DNA from: Artocarpus heterophyllus
Taxonomy: Eukaryota > Streptophyta > Magnoliopsida > Rosales > Moraceae
Length of the DNA stretch: 64,000 bases
Direction of reading: 5' to 3'
NCBI GenBank assembly: GCA_025403435.1
Contig: CM046354.1
Coordinates: 22,663,467 to 22,727,466, forward strand
Shown: positions 21,771 to 33,832 of the stretch, piece by piece
Numbering within the stretch: position 1 is the stretch's first letter
How the letters are laid out: every line of letters starts with the position of its first letter
Notes under the pieces: model-generated
Told to the model about the DNA's origin: nothing
Seen by the model: the letters and a program-made list of their open reading frames with translations, nothing else
Database searches by the model: none
Program-made: the position numbers and the translations under genes

Positions 21771-23686
21771 TGTTAGAAAAACGGTGCGCAGCGGAATTTA
21801 AAAATTTTTAATCAGAGTAATTTTCAAAACACAAGTTTTACATGCTATATGTATAAATTAAACAGATCTTACTAACCTTTGTGTGTCGAAAAACCTCCGC
21901 AACCTATGAAGAGAAGTAACGTTCCAAAAGAGCCTCAACAAACTGGTCTTCTTTGCTATTCTCTATCCACAACCGGAGTGAGTGTGGGCTTACACGTATA
22001 GCTCTTCCACCGGTGACTCTCCTTCCAACCAATCGAGAGAACCCAAAGCTAGTGTTCGTGATTTGTGAACAAAAGCTCTCAAGGAGTTTTCAAATGCTCA
22101 CCAGAAAAGTATCACTCTTAATCTCTCAATTGATCTCTATTGATCTGAGTAAATCATGAGACTCACTCCCTTTTTATAGCTATTGGTCCTAGGGTCAGTC
22201 CTTATCAGATTAGGTCACAAAAACTCGAAACAGAATCAAGTTTGGATCAATATCTGATAAGATCCGCGTGAAAACACGTAATCTTATCGCTCGTTGATCG
22301 GCAGGCCGATCAGGCCGAGGCCCCATCGACAGGCCGAACACATCATTCGGCAGGCCAAATTCCCGTGTAAATTTCTCCGCAAATTTTTTATTTTTCACCC
22401 AAGATTCTATAGGATAAAGTCTCCGTTTTGATTCAAATAACCCAATAAAGAAGTTATCTGATCAAAACAAACTTTATCAAGATAATCTCTGAGAAAATAA
22501 ATCAATTCATAATAATTTTACAAGTTTATCGTGATCTAATTTATCCAAAACTAAATCAACCGATAAACATACAAGAATTATCTGATTCCAATAATTCAAC
22601 AAGTTTATCTTAAATTAATTTCTTACAAAATTAATTAAACCGATAAACAGAAATGAATTATTTAATTTTTTTAAATTTTAAACCAATCTGATAATTTTGA
22701 CATAAGTCACCAATTATTGAAAAAGCACGCCGTGTCGTTACAGGATTTTGTGAGCTAGCAAAGGGGACCAAAATGGACCTATAAAGTTCAAGCTCACAAT
22801 AATTATGAAACCTAACATATCAAAGTGTATCGTATCCCCATATGATAATCCATAATGGGCTTAAGGACAAGTTCTGTCTTACCTTCCTAATTATTTTTAT
22901 CTTACGTTCCATTATCTCACCATCAGAAAACTTACTATCCAAAGATAGTATACCATTCGGTTACACCTATGTATCCAAATGGTTGAGCGCTCCAGATTTC
23001 CAATTACAGGACAACACATAGAAGAGGATATCATTACTCTTAAAGAGGAGCTATGGATTTCATATCTATGAATAACAAGTCTATGCTATCAAGAGTCATG
23101 CCTCCAACGTACCGGCATGCATACCACTATTGAAATGTGGGTGTCACTCATTGGTACATCAAAAGATACAAGTCGAGACAACGGGCCCACTATTCATCTT
23201 AGGATTAAGATACAATACAAAATGATTGTCTAAAGTGAATCGATTTGCCGAGACAGAATTATTAATCCAAATCAATTCACTTTATGTCCTGATCCAACAC
23301 GTCGTCACCTATGACAACGTGCCAATGTTTCTATTCACGAAGTCCAACTCCGATGGTCAAGACAAACTATCTCCCAAAAGGGATATAGACAACATAACAA
23401 TCTTTACATGAACAAAGCACCCAACTTTATTCCCTCGATTGCGGATCATATGTTTTAGACCGTCTCCTTAAGAATCATGTCTTCTACATAATCAGTCCAT
23501 CATATGCCCAATTCTTAAGGTTTAAACTGACAGTCTCAGACTACTGTTTGCTTATCATATATTCAACAAATATGAATGTAAAGAGGACAAGATTTGGTAT
23601 ATATATAAATGAATAAATTCTTTATTGATAAAAATGTCTCCAACAATGTATTACATTTTTACTCCTTAGGGCATACATGTCTAACA
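21771..23686 (-). repeat. 5' LTR of the Angela-like element
   Basis: The 1,916-bp LTR starts TGTTAGACATGTATGCCC and ends TTTTTCTAACA on the minus strand. It aligns throughout with 14219-16257 except for a ~130-bp deletion near 22813-22820. Confidence 0.9.
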
Positions 23687-23691
23687 GATTA

Positions 23692-24289
23692 AGCATTATC
23701 TCTGACTTTAAATGCATTTTTAAGGTTTTTCTAAAAAGAAGCTTACGTTAAATTCTTGATTGGAGCTAACAGTATTGGATTTTCAAATATTAAGGTAGGA
23801 TATTTTCTATCCTTTCATTGGTAGCCCATTTTATATATGATTTTAGCCAATCATTCAATTCTTAGATGATTTTGAGAATGATTTTGTTTTAATATTGAAG
23901 TTATTTTATGCATCTAAATTGTGTTTTGATGTTCTTTTCAATTCCTAAAACTTATACGTTGGTGTTTTATCAAGTTTTTGACAAGTAAGTATATTATTGG
24001 TTTCATTAAGATCTTGAGATTCTGTTATAGTAAGAATTTTAGCTTTCACACAAAGTAATCACCTTTGACGAGTATTGGAATTAACACAATAAAGTGAACC
24101 CAAAATAACACTAGTAAAGGTCTAAATGAAATGACGACAAAGCAAAATTCGACAATAGAACTAGCTATAAGGTATGCGCAAAATATAAAATAAAAGATAA
24201 CCCTAACAGAGAACTTTTTCGAGAAAGACATCTTAAGTTGACAAGCCAAAAACCCATCCAGCCTTAGCTCATAGTATAATGGTCGGTCT
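23692..24289. other. AT-rich intergenic DNA
   Basis: Separates the copia element from the GeBP-like pseudogene remnant. No gene or element recognised. Confidence 0.5.
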
Positions 24290-24604
24290 AGCGACGACTT
24301 ACGTTTCTCGATGGCAATCTTGACTTGTTGGTTCATCAACAGAGTCTTCTTTAGAAAAAGACCCAGTTCATCAACAACCCCGCTTTTTTCAACTCAAGTT
24401 CACCAACTCTCCATCTTTCTTTAACATTTTTTTAGGAGCAATCCTTTTTAACCCATGAGATTATAACTTCGTTACATATAAAACATAGGATCTAATCTAA
24501 AAAGTACACTACATAGTATATTAGAGCCAACAATTTTGTGAACAGTGGAGTTATATCCCATAAGATAAAAAAAGATATTTTTTTTCTTGTAGTGAAGTCA
24601 GGAC
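24290..24604 (-). pseudogene. Possible C-terminal remnant of the GeBP-like pseudogene
   Basis: The minus strand here contains KERWRVGELELKKAGLL and, after a frame change, LKKTLLMNQQVKIAIEKRK. These resemble the leucine-rich C-terminal helix of GeBP/storekeeper proteins. It lies exactly where the downstream half should be if the solo LTR at 24605-28877 had split the gene, and it carries the left copy of that LTR's target duplication. The similarity is short and full of stops, so the link rests mainly on position. Confidence 0.35.
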
Positions 24605-27600
24605 TATTAGGCATAGTGCCATAAGGAGTAAAATATTGTAATATATTTTTGGAGACATTTTATTAATAAAGAGTTTATTTATTATTCGTATACCAAATGA
24701 TGTCCTCTTTATGTTCATTTTTGTAAAATGTATGATGAGCAAACAAAAGTCTGAGACTGTCGGTTTAAACCATTAAAAATTGTGTATTTGATGGACAGAT
24801 TATGTGAAAGACATGAATCTTAAAAGTGATGGTCAAAATCATAAGATCCGCAATCAAGATAATAAAGTTAGGTGTTTTACTCATGCTAAGATTGTTATGT
24901 TTTCTACATTCCTTAGAGGAGATGGCTTATCTTGGTCATTGGAGTGGGCCGCAGTGCATTGTCATAGGTAACTATGTATTGGATCGAGACATAAAAGTTG
25001 AATTGATTTGGTTAATAATTCTATTTGTACATATCAATTCACTTTAGACAATCATATATATTGTGTCTTAATCCTGAAATAACTAATGGCCTATTATCTT
25101 GATTTATATATTTTGATGTACTAAAGGGCGGCATCCTAACTTAATGATAGTATACATACTGTTACGTCGGAGGCATGACTTTTGATTGACGTAAGCTTGT
25201 TATTCATAGATATGAAATTCATAGCTCTTGTTGTAGAATTAATGATATTTTCTTATATGCATGATCTTATAATTGGAAGACTAGAGCGTTCAACCATTTA
25301 AATACATAGGTATAATCAAATAGATAGTATCTATGGATGTAAGTATTCTAATGTTGTGACAATAGAACGTAGGATAAAAATAATCGGAAAGGTAAAATGA
25401 AATTTATTCTTAAGCCAATTATGAATATCCTATGGAGATGTGACACATTATGATGTGTCATGGACGGTTTGTTTATTGAAGCTTCGTAATTTTATATAGT
25501 TCAAAAGTGTAGCTCTAAGCTTTCAGTGGAGTAGCATTAGAGTTGATAATTATAAAATATATATATGGGATATAGTATTTTATTATTATAGGAGTTTGAA
25601 CTATATAAGTCCATTGGGTCCCCTTTGCTAGCTCATACTAAATCTTGTAACGATACGATATGTCTTTCCTACATGTTGGTGACTTATGTTAAATTATTAT
25701 ATTTGCTGAAATTCGATAAAATTATATTTAATAATTCATGTTAGTTTATCGATTGAATTAATTTTGTAAATTAATTCAAGATAAACATATTGAATTATTT
25801 GAACAATATTTTATTGTGACACCCGTTATTCTTCTAACGGGTATTGAGGTAATTAAATTAATTTTTAATGTATAAAAAAAAATTGCTTCATTTAAATTTA
25901 TTTTATAATATTTATTTTTATCTATTTTTAAATTTTCTAAAATTCTCCTATATTTATTTAGTATGATTACTAAAAAGCCTTAGAACTTCTAATAAATCTC
26001 AAAAATGTCATATTGGCATTATGTGTGTTAAAGTCTTTAGATGAGACATAAGGATATATTTTCCAACTACTCTTGACCCTCATTTTCTTTATTTCCTCCG
26101 TGACATGCTTCAACATGTCTCCTCTATAATTGTTTCTATCACTTCTCTTCAAAGACTTCATCTTTTCTTCCTTTCTCTTCCACGGTTCCCACACTCTTCT
26201 TCTTATTTCTTTGCTGAAGCAAAATACTTAGAGAACTTCTTTAAGGCAGCCATAAAAATCTGCCACCATCACCTCCATTTGAGCAAGAATTTCAGTCATA
26301 CCGAAGTAAAGGAACCTGTTTTGAAGCCATTTCAAGCTTCCAACTAACCATAATCCGAGGTTAGAATCTTATGAACAAATTTAGTCTTTCATTTATAAAT
26401 TTTCTTTTATACTAAAGGATTATTCAAATTTGCGTTCTTAAACCTAAGTATATGTTTGTTGCTATTTTGGAGCATATGTATGAAGTCTAAGTGTATATGC
26501 CCTAGACAGAAAATTTATATTGTTAAACTTTGTAATACCCCTATGGGCAGTGGTTATTTCTTGAAATTCTAAGATTAAATTAAAATGAATTTTATGAATT
26601 GGTTTGCATATTTGAAAAGTAGCATCCTAGGCTTTCTAACAAGCTATCATAAACCTAAATCGGAGTTGTATTTTATTTTCTAAGAATTATTCAATTTTTG
26701 TATTGGAAACTAGTAAATCTGCCAGTTTGTTATGGTATACCAGCTGCTAACCTGAACCAAGAACCCATCTTTGCTCACCACCTAATTCTTTAATGTCTTG
26801 CAACCTTTCCAATATTATCCTAAGTGATTGATGAATCTTATTAGGGACTAAAACATATAGATTACTTGTTCACATTTTATATTGTGTTAAGACAAAAATT
26901 GTTTACTGTGGTATTCAAAAGAGATTTATATAAAAGCTTTAATGGCATACTAGTAAGATAGGTTTACACATGATTTATTTATGAATGTAGTTGTATGTTG
27001 TGCTTTAGTTTTAATTGTCCTTATGCACGCCTTAGGATCAAGGGAGTATGGAGCTAACGTTAATTGATTCCAGGATTAAGAGACTGTTGATAAGCTTAAA
27101 AGGTAGGGATTCTATTACTCATCTTTTGTGAGGTTTTTATAGAATTAAAATTGATTGTTTTGCCGCAATATATATATATCTATGTTGAACTGATATTATA
27201 TGATTATCACATATGAAACTATGACATGGACTCGTCTTGTATTGTACGGCGATGAACATAATGAATTGACACATGTTATAAATTGAGAAGCATGGTTAGG
27301 AAAACTAACTCTATTGATAATGATTCAATATAGAGAAATTGTGAGACATGAAGAGGGCGACGGTTACGTCCTTGGGCATGAATACCCTAAAAGGTAAAAT
27401 AGGGGGAAGGCGATGACGCTTCCTTGGGTTGAAAGTCCCAGAACACACTGTACAGGAATCGATTTGGTGAGGACTCGGGGCTTGATGTCCCCTCACCGGA
27501 ACACCCTTGGAATGTTTATAGGGTGATCAAGTGCGCCCATTTGGGTTTCGATGAGTTGAGTGATACTCAATTTAACATGGATACCTAGGAACAATGATGA

Positions 27601-28877
27601 TTGGTAATATTTGTATAAATGTGTAATTATGACACTTGGTAATGATTAACTACGGTATCCATAAGATGTGATCATAATAAACCTCATAATCTGGAATATG
27701 ATGTGACTTACTAACCATGCAGATTTTAATGTGGTAATGATAAAAACCTAAAGGTGGGTAATGGCTTTCTCTACTGAGCATAGTGTTGCTCATTCCCGTA
27801 TGTTTATATCTTTTCAGGACTCACTAAGTGTGAGGTGGCTACGAGAAATATAGTTGATGAAGTGATGTAGCTATATTACATTGGGACTGCTTCAATCGTT
27901 GAGAATGTTCTTCATGATAATGTAAGCATCAATTGTTACTTTCTGTGACTGTATTATAATGTGTTGAGGGTTAAAATGATGATGACAACAGTTTATATTA
28001 TTAAATTAAAGGTGCTACATTAAAACTGTGGTTTATTTGTCGTTTATATTTTTATTTTTGAGTTGAGAGTTTTCATTTAAGTCCCGGGCAAATTTTATTT
28101 TTAAGGTTTTACTTTTATTATTTATTTTTATTTTATCTCATTAAAAACTGTTAACCCCCACATAGGGGCGTTACATTTATTTTCTATGGGATTATCTATA
28201 TATGACTATTTTAATCAAATAACATCTCTATTGGGTTATTTGAATTAAAACTGAGGTCTATCTAATGTTCTCGGATGGAAAATAAGACATTCTTAGGGAT
28301 CAAGATTATTGTAAGTTTGGCAGGCCCGTGGAAAACTTCAGCTTGCTGATAGAGTAAGTTCGGCAGGCCGATCTCCTATATCGGCTTGCCGATTGTGTGA
28401 TAATTTCTATACGTGTTTTTGATGCATTTTTCATTAGAAGTTGATCTAGACTCAAATTTTCAGGCCTAATCTGATAAGGTTTAACGCCAAATTTGATCAC
28501 TATAAATAGCGGGTGAGTTTTTTTTGTTATTCAGATCACTTGAGAAGCAAATAGTGAGTACTCTAGTATAAGAAACTTTGAAACTCCCAAAGAACTATTG
28601 TGCAACATCAATGACCTTAGCTCTTGGTTTTCTCTAGTGGCTATAAGGAGAGTCACCAGAGGAAAGATGTACAATGTGCGACCATTCACACTTCGATCAT
28701 TGATAGAGAATAGTAAAAAAAGCCAGTTGGTTGAGGCTCTTTTGGAACATTCTTCCCTACACGGATTCGAGCCCACTTTGGTATACAAAAGAGGTTAGTA
28801 AGATTGTCAAACTTGCATTTTGAAAAACACTCTGATTTAAAATTTTTGAAATTCCACTACATGCTCGATTTCCCACA
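24605..28877 (+). mobile_element. Solo LTR of the Angela-like family, interrupted
   Basis: One LTR on the plus strand, from TATTAGGCATAGTGCC (decayed TGTTAGACATG) to CGATTTCCCACA (decayed CCGTTTTCCAACA), without internal sequence. A perfect 5-bp target duplication AGGAC flanks it (24600-24604 and 28878-28882), the sign of a full insertion reduced to a solo LTR by LTR-LTR recombination. Without the 2,366 bp of nested insert plus its TSD it is about 1.9 kb, matching the family LTR size. Confidence 0.85.
25815..28175 (+). mobile_element. 2.36-kb solo LTR, probably Tekay/Del chromovirus
   Basis: The insert runs from TGTGACACCCG to GGGGCGTTACA (TG...CA, with matching inner inverted ends) and is flanked by a perfect 5-bp duplication TTTAT (25810-25814 and 28176-28180). 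It has no coding potential. The TGTRACACCC start, the length over 2 kb, and the block TACTGAGCATAGTGTTGCTC near 27772 are typical of Tekay/Del-lineage LTRs. It sits inside the copia solo LTR, which continues on both sides. Confidence 0.8.
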
Positions 28878-29391
28878 AGGACAACCTTGCCCTTGGTCAC
28901 GTTAGCTTCACCACCATCGCCTCAAACCTTATTCGACAACTTGAACACCTTTCGATCAGGTCGCTTTTTAGGGTTCTAGTTCTTCCTTTTTACATTATTC
29001 TCATACTTGTTCTTCAACCTTGGAACTTTACCCGATAATTGCTTTTTGGAGAGCTCCTCAATTGAGAAAGCATTCATGTCCGTCGTGGAATTTTTCTATT
29101 CACATACGGTGTATTTGATTAACCCCTTCAATATTGCTATCTCATCGTAGTGGAATAGTTGTTTCTTTGGCTCGGCCTTCTTGGCCTCTTCCTCGAACAG
29201 TAGTCTATCTCCACACACACTTGTTCTTCTTCTTCTTCATTGCGTCTTTGGTCGCAATGACCTCACACTCTCTCCAATGCTTTGCCGCTACCCTAAAATT
29301 TTATGGTTGATTCGGATTTGTTGTCAGACTCGGCCAATGGTATGGGGCTTGTCATCTTTGGAGATTTCTGCGACTTCTTCTTTTTTGACAT
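28878..29391 (-). pseudogene. GeBP/storekeeper-like transcription factor pseudogene, N-terminal and DNA-binding part
   Basis: From ATG at 29391 the minus strand encodes a Lys/Ser-rich N-terminus (MSKKKKSQKSPKMTSP) and then a stop. Next comes the GeBP (DUF573) domain: FHYDEIAILKGLIKYT, TDMNAFSIEELSKKQLSGK, VPRLKNKYENNVKRKN, then a stop, NPKKRPDRKVFKLSNKV and another stop. GeBP proteins are plant nuclear DNA-binding regulators. Homology ends at the target duplication of the solo LTR (28878-28882), so the gene was cut by that insertion. No introns are visible, which is usual for the family. At least three internal stops make it a pseudogene. Confidence 0.75.
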
Positions 29392-29432
29392 TGCTGCCCA
29401 CTTGCAACCGTACGTTAAGCAGGTGCTTTTTA

Positions 29433-29572
29433 GAGTGTTTGGAAATCAAGTTGGAACTTGAAGTTACAATTTAAACATTATAGTATTTTTTTTGCTTTTT
29501 ACTTTAGCACGTGAGAGATTTATACTGTAGCACTCAAAACTTATTAGGTCAACTAGGTTACCAAACAAAGCC
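29433..29572. mobile_element. PIF/Harbinger-like MITE with TTA duplication
   Basis: The 140-bp element runs from GAGTGTTTGG to CCAAACAAAGCC with TTA on both sides (29430-29432 and 29573-29575). It has no coding capacity. A sequence near 34737-34880 with GTAGTGTTTGAC and CTAAACACC ends looks like a distant relative. Confidence 0.65.
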
Positions 29573-29575
29573 TTA

Positions 29576-30897
29576 AATGTTTTAGCTTTTTGTGACAAAA
29601 TAATTTATTTTGAATATAAAATATGCAACTAATTAATACATTTTACTTCCCCGGAGCCAATGAAGGGCCAATGGGTACCTAAGCCCCCATTCAAATTTCT
29701 ACGCTCTAAAAACCTTATATATATAAATAAGTATTATATTGTACTAATACACAATATCTCTCACTAAAAATTTAAAATAATCTTATAACCCTCATTGAAA
29801 ATATCATTTTCTCTAAAATTTTAATGGGCATAAAAATCTATTAGGACAATTAAAATGCATTAATAAATTTTTATTTTGAATAAAATTTTGTTTTAGTAAT
29901 TAGTTGCACTAATCAAAATTTCTGACTCCATCATTGCATATTTATAATTTGTAAAATATTATATATTTTTGATAAAATATCATCCTCTCTCTCTTCTACT
30001 CTCCTCACTGGACACTCTCACCTCTCTCTCTCTAATGACGGTCAATTTGGTAAAAGATATGCAGATGTAATCACGATCAATTGGGGGCAAGGATCAGCAG
30101 AAATCTTGTAAAAAATTGATCAGAGTCTCCTCAATTTGGGGCAGGCTAATTAGCACTTTTTTTTATTCTAAACGTATACCATAGTAATTTCTGGGTTAAT
30201 TACATAATTATTTCTTCTAGTTTTAATTATTTCTTAATTTATCCCTCTATTTTTAAAAACTACAAAAATATATTTTGAATTTGAAAATTTTGTTTCAATT
30301 TTTCTCTCGCAAGTATTTTTGATAGAAAAAAACATGAAAATATGAGAAAGACACTCCTAATTAGCTGAATTTATTTCTGAAATATATTTTTCTTCTTAAA
30401 AAACTTTTTAAAAATATTTTAATATTCAAAAAGCCATAAAACTTATTTTTTTTAAAGTTTGATGTTTTGTTTTAAGAATTTTTATGTTTTTAAATCTATA
30501 AAATATTTTTCACAATTGTTTAAAGGTAGTTACGTTGTATTGTCCAATTATTTCTATTCATAAGGATGAAATTGAAATAAGTTTTTTTAAACTCAAAGGA
30601 TACATTTATAGTTTCTAAAAATAAAGCGATAAACTAAAAAATAGTTAAAACTAAGAGATATAATTGTGTAAGTTCGGCGAAAAAAAGGCGACTCTCTCAT
30701 ATCATTATTACTTCTTTATTAGTTCTTGTATACTAGTTTAGTTTTATAATCAAAGGGACGAGCAAGCTCAAAGCGGAAGTATAATATGTGCTTGAAATTT
30801 AGGAAAGAGTGCAAACAAATTGGTTAGAATTTTTTAATCCCATAGAAATTGTCACGGAGGTTTTATATGCCTCAAATCATAATAAAAATTTAAATCT
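29576..30897. other. AT-rich intergenic DNA, no gene seen
   Basis: Contains CT-rich microsatellite-like text near 29985-30035. No exon or element boundary was recognised. Confidence 0.5.
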
Positions 30898-31010
30898 TTG
30901 TTTCAATACTCGAATCACGGTTCGAATCATTTTGCTACAGTATTTTCTCTCACAAAAATTTAAATCTTCATTTAAATACTCTATTCAAATACTCGAACTC
31001 AACAAGCCCG
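30898..31010. mobile_element. MITE family A, copy 2
   Basis: Matches the MITE in the XH-domain exon through GGTTCGAATCATTTTGCTAC, the AGTATTTTCTCTC block and CTATTCAAATACTCGAAC. The left terminal repeat is eroded and no clear target duplication remains. Confidence 0.65.
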
Positions 31011-31894
31011 TAAAGAGGAGTAAAAGTCAGTGCGAATATTGCGACTAGGTCTCTTTGTAGAGGCAATTGCTCTTCGGCCTTGTCTCTACTTCAATGTAAT
31101 TTTATCTAGCAAGGTAGATATGCTCTACCACTGATCCAAGGTGAGAGAAACTCCGATAAGGGCGTGGAAGAGGTTGTTTGTAGTCCGAAAAAATGAGAAG
31201 GATTTTTATTGGCATTGGCTGTCGGAATTGCTGGTCCACAGTGTTACCGGAGATGAAGAAGTACAGTAGCTATTTTACTTTTTTTTTTTTAAGGAGATTT
31301 GGGTTAAATGATTCTATTTTAAGTAAATGAAATACTTGATGGAAAGGTTATAATGCGAAAACATCTATTTTAGCTATTATGCACCATGAAGGTATCCAGC
31401 CGTTCGATTCTATCTGTGTGGCTCAAAAGTGGCCAACTATCAATAGGTGTCTCAATTGAAACACTACCACTTCTTCTCCCATTATTTTGATAGCTTCTCC
31501 AAATAGATTAAAAAAAGTGTATTAGTTTCTATATAAAGTGCTTTTGGAAATTTTCACTAAACACTAAAATTCTATCGCTTTTTGTACAAGGTGTTTTTAA
31601 GAATTCTAAAAGCAATCCTAAACAAGGCCTTAGTTAGTTTTTTTTTTTTTTTGTTTCCTATAAAAGAATATTTTTCCTAGTATACAAGAGTTGACCTTCC
31701 CTTAAAAAAATTGTTAACCATGTTTTCAGAATTGAACATGTATTTATTTTATAAAGCATTAATTTATTAGTACCGTGAATGCATGAAAAGAGGAAAAAGC
31801 ACGCTTGGAGAAAGACTAATGCATTGATTTGATGGAGGCACTAATACGCCGCATCCAACGTAATATTCTAGGAGATCATATATTGGGGGAACTA
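31011..31894. other. Intergenic DNA, no gene recognised
   Basis: A less AT-rich patch at 31020-31260 was read in all frames without a recognisable product. The remainder is AT-rich. Confidence 0.45.
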
Positions 31895-32013
31895 GAGCCC
31901 ATTTGTTTCGATACTTGAATCACGGTTTGAATTATTTTGCTATAGTATTTTTTCTGACAAAAATTTAAATCTTCATTCAAATACTCTATTCAAATACTTG
32001 AACCAAACATGCC
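31895..32013. mobile_element. MITE family A, copy 3
   Basis: About 119 bp from GAGCCCATTTGTTTCG to GAACCAAACATGCC, matching family A along its length. CTA lies on both sides (31892-31894 and 32014-32016) as a possible 3-bp target duplication. Confidence 0.7.
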
Positions 32014-33091
32014 CTAAGAAGACTATATCACTATTTGAGAAAACTGTAGCTAGGGAAATTAAAAGGGCACCGAATTACAAAAGATGAAAATAAATTGACT
32101 TCTAGACTTGTCCCTGCAACTACTACTTATAAAGCAATAAAGATACCAACATTTTTTACAATTTGAGAGAATAAAGTTAGGAATTACGTTATAACGTTGA
32201 AACCAAATTAGTCAAAAGTACTTAGGGCTTGTAATTATTTCTTAGTCTATTAAGCACAAAAATGATCCCCATGACTTCTTATACACAGTATTGTTAAAAC
32301 TATGACCTTTGTGGCTTTTTGGACTAAAGTGGACATTGGACCCGTGCCTAGTATCATAATACTAGTACTCTAGTATAACGGGTTTTTAGGATGGTTGTTT
32401 TTGCGTTAAATTGAAAAGTGCTAAAGTTTTTCTTTCGGAAACTACATCCGTAAACTCAAAGATTTGAGTAAAAATCGCTTCATAAAATGATGCATGAAAT
32501 TGGCAAAACACTAGTCTTCGGCTTGTATAGTCTATCTAGAGCACTCTGTAATTTCTTGGTTTGTTAAAAAAGAGGATTCTGTAGTCAGGTACTCTTTTTG
32601 ATTAGTTTTAGAAAATTATGCAATCTGTACACTTTAAAGAGGGCTTCGGTTTCTACAGCTGAATGCAAGTATGTACATTTTGCTAATGAAGAATTTTGTT
32701 AGTTGATTTTTTCCCCCAATATACACACATATTAGATTGCACCTTTGAATCTTTTCATCACAAAATGGCATCCACATTATAGACATCACACAAAGAGAAA
32801 AGAGAAAACTAACAAAAACTGCCAAAAACTAAATATATGAAATTTTCCAAGAAAAGGATAATTTTCAAAAGGAATGCAAAATTGAAAATATAGGACATAA
32901 GGAGTGAGAAACTACAAACAGAATTGGCATTTGAAACATATCACAACTTATTACAAAAACAAACATTACTAAAAATAAAAAAAAAAAACATTTTGAAGGT
33001 GTAAATGATATAATTTGGGCAAAAATGTCGCACATCATGGCACAGCGACGTGTTTCATCCGTTTGTCCATTTTTGCTTACAAAATATATTA
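32014..33091. other. AT-rich intergenic DNA, no gene seen
   Basis: No coding signal beyond short unsupported frames. A-rich runs occur around 32960-32990. Confidence 0.5.
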
Positions 33092-33247
33092 GGACTGTTT
33101 GGTATTGTTTTCAAAATAGGTGAAAATGTCTTTGTTTTAAAAAATAAGAATTTTTTAAGAATTATGCTGAGAGTGTTTTTAAAATTTTTGCCTCGAAAAA
33201 CGTACTAAAATATTTTTAAAAATTCTGAAAACGAAAATAAACAGGCC
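33092..33247. mobile_element. MITE family B, copy 2
   Basis: The 156-bp element has terminal inverted repeats GGACTGTTTGGTATTG and, from the right, GGCCTGTTTATTTTCG, and is flanked by TATTA on both sides. It matches 10269-10421 in reverse orientation. Confidence 0.65.
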
Positions 33248-33832
33248 TATTATTTTTCATCAAATTCAAATGTCGCTACAAAACCACCTAGAAACTGAAA
33301 AATTACCTTACTTAGCCTGGGTGATCCAAACGTGCCATGAAGTTCTCCACCACATCAATTCCGCAGTTATAAGCATGGGATGTGATGTAATTTTTACTTC
33401 TGTTATTCTTTTACTTCTTTTTACCTTTTAGTGTTCTTGTTTCATGGGTTGTATGATGTATGATTGTTTTCATATGGACATTTTTTTTCATAAGATTTCA
33501 AATACTAGTCACAAAGAAATGAATGGCAAAAGAAACTTAAGTAGAACATACTTGGTCATCATTCATTGCCGATAACTGATAGAAAGGAACAAAAACAACA
33601 TAGAATTCATTAATTCCGCGTCAAAGTGATGACACAAGGCAGAGTGGTTTGATTTTAGTAGATGGTTAAGAGACAAGCAAAAACAAAAAAACAAGCTCAA
33701 GCCATGGGGCTACTAAACCCATCTGAATGCCCTACCATAACTGCAAGGAAAAAAAAAAAAAAAAAAAACAAAATCAGGCCTCTTGAGTTGTCACTACCAA
33801 CACGTCGCCATCGGTGAAAGTTATCATCGCCA
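33248..33832. other. Region just downstream of the MTP gene
   Basis: Includes the expected 3' untranslated region of the minus-strand MTP gene, next to the stop at 33833. An A-run lies at about 33746-33768. No other gene was seen. Confidence 0.5.

Larger units (their letters stand above)
14219..23686 (-). mobile_element. Complete but inactive Ty1/copia retrotransposon (Angela/Tork-like)
   Basis: The 9,468-bp element lies on the minus strand with two LTRs, a PBS, a PPT and, in copia order, gag, protease, integrase, RT and RNase H. Flanking pentamers GATTG (14214-14218) and GATTA (23687-23691) differ by one base and are the likely target duplication. The ~2-kb LTRs and RT wording (YVDDILLIGNNVGALSSVK, GEANFALGIQIFWDREN) fit the Angela side of the Tork clade. 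Stops, frameshifts and a small integrase deletion make it non-autonomous. Confidence 0.9.

Noticed and set aside
23226..23411. 61-codon frame that recurs on the other strand at 63049-63234
   Set aside because: Both are the same segment of the Angela-like LTR; conservation is due to repeat identity.
24046..24339. 97-codon minus-strand frame considered as a membrane protein
   Set aside because: Hydrophobic stretch without family match; its N-terminal part overlaps the possible GeBP C-terminal remnant in a decayed context.
26105..26347. 80-codon frame in the Tekay-like LTR
   Set aside because: No known similarity, in a non-coding LTR.
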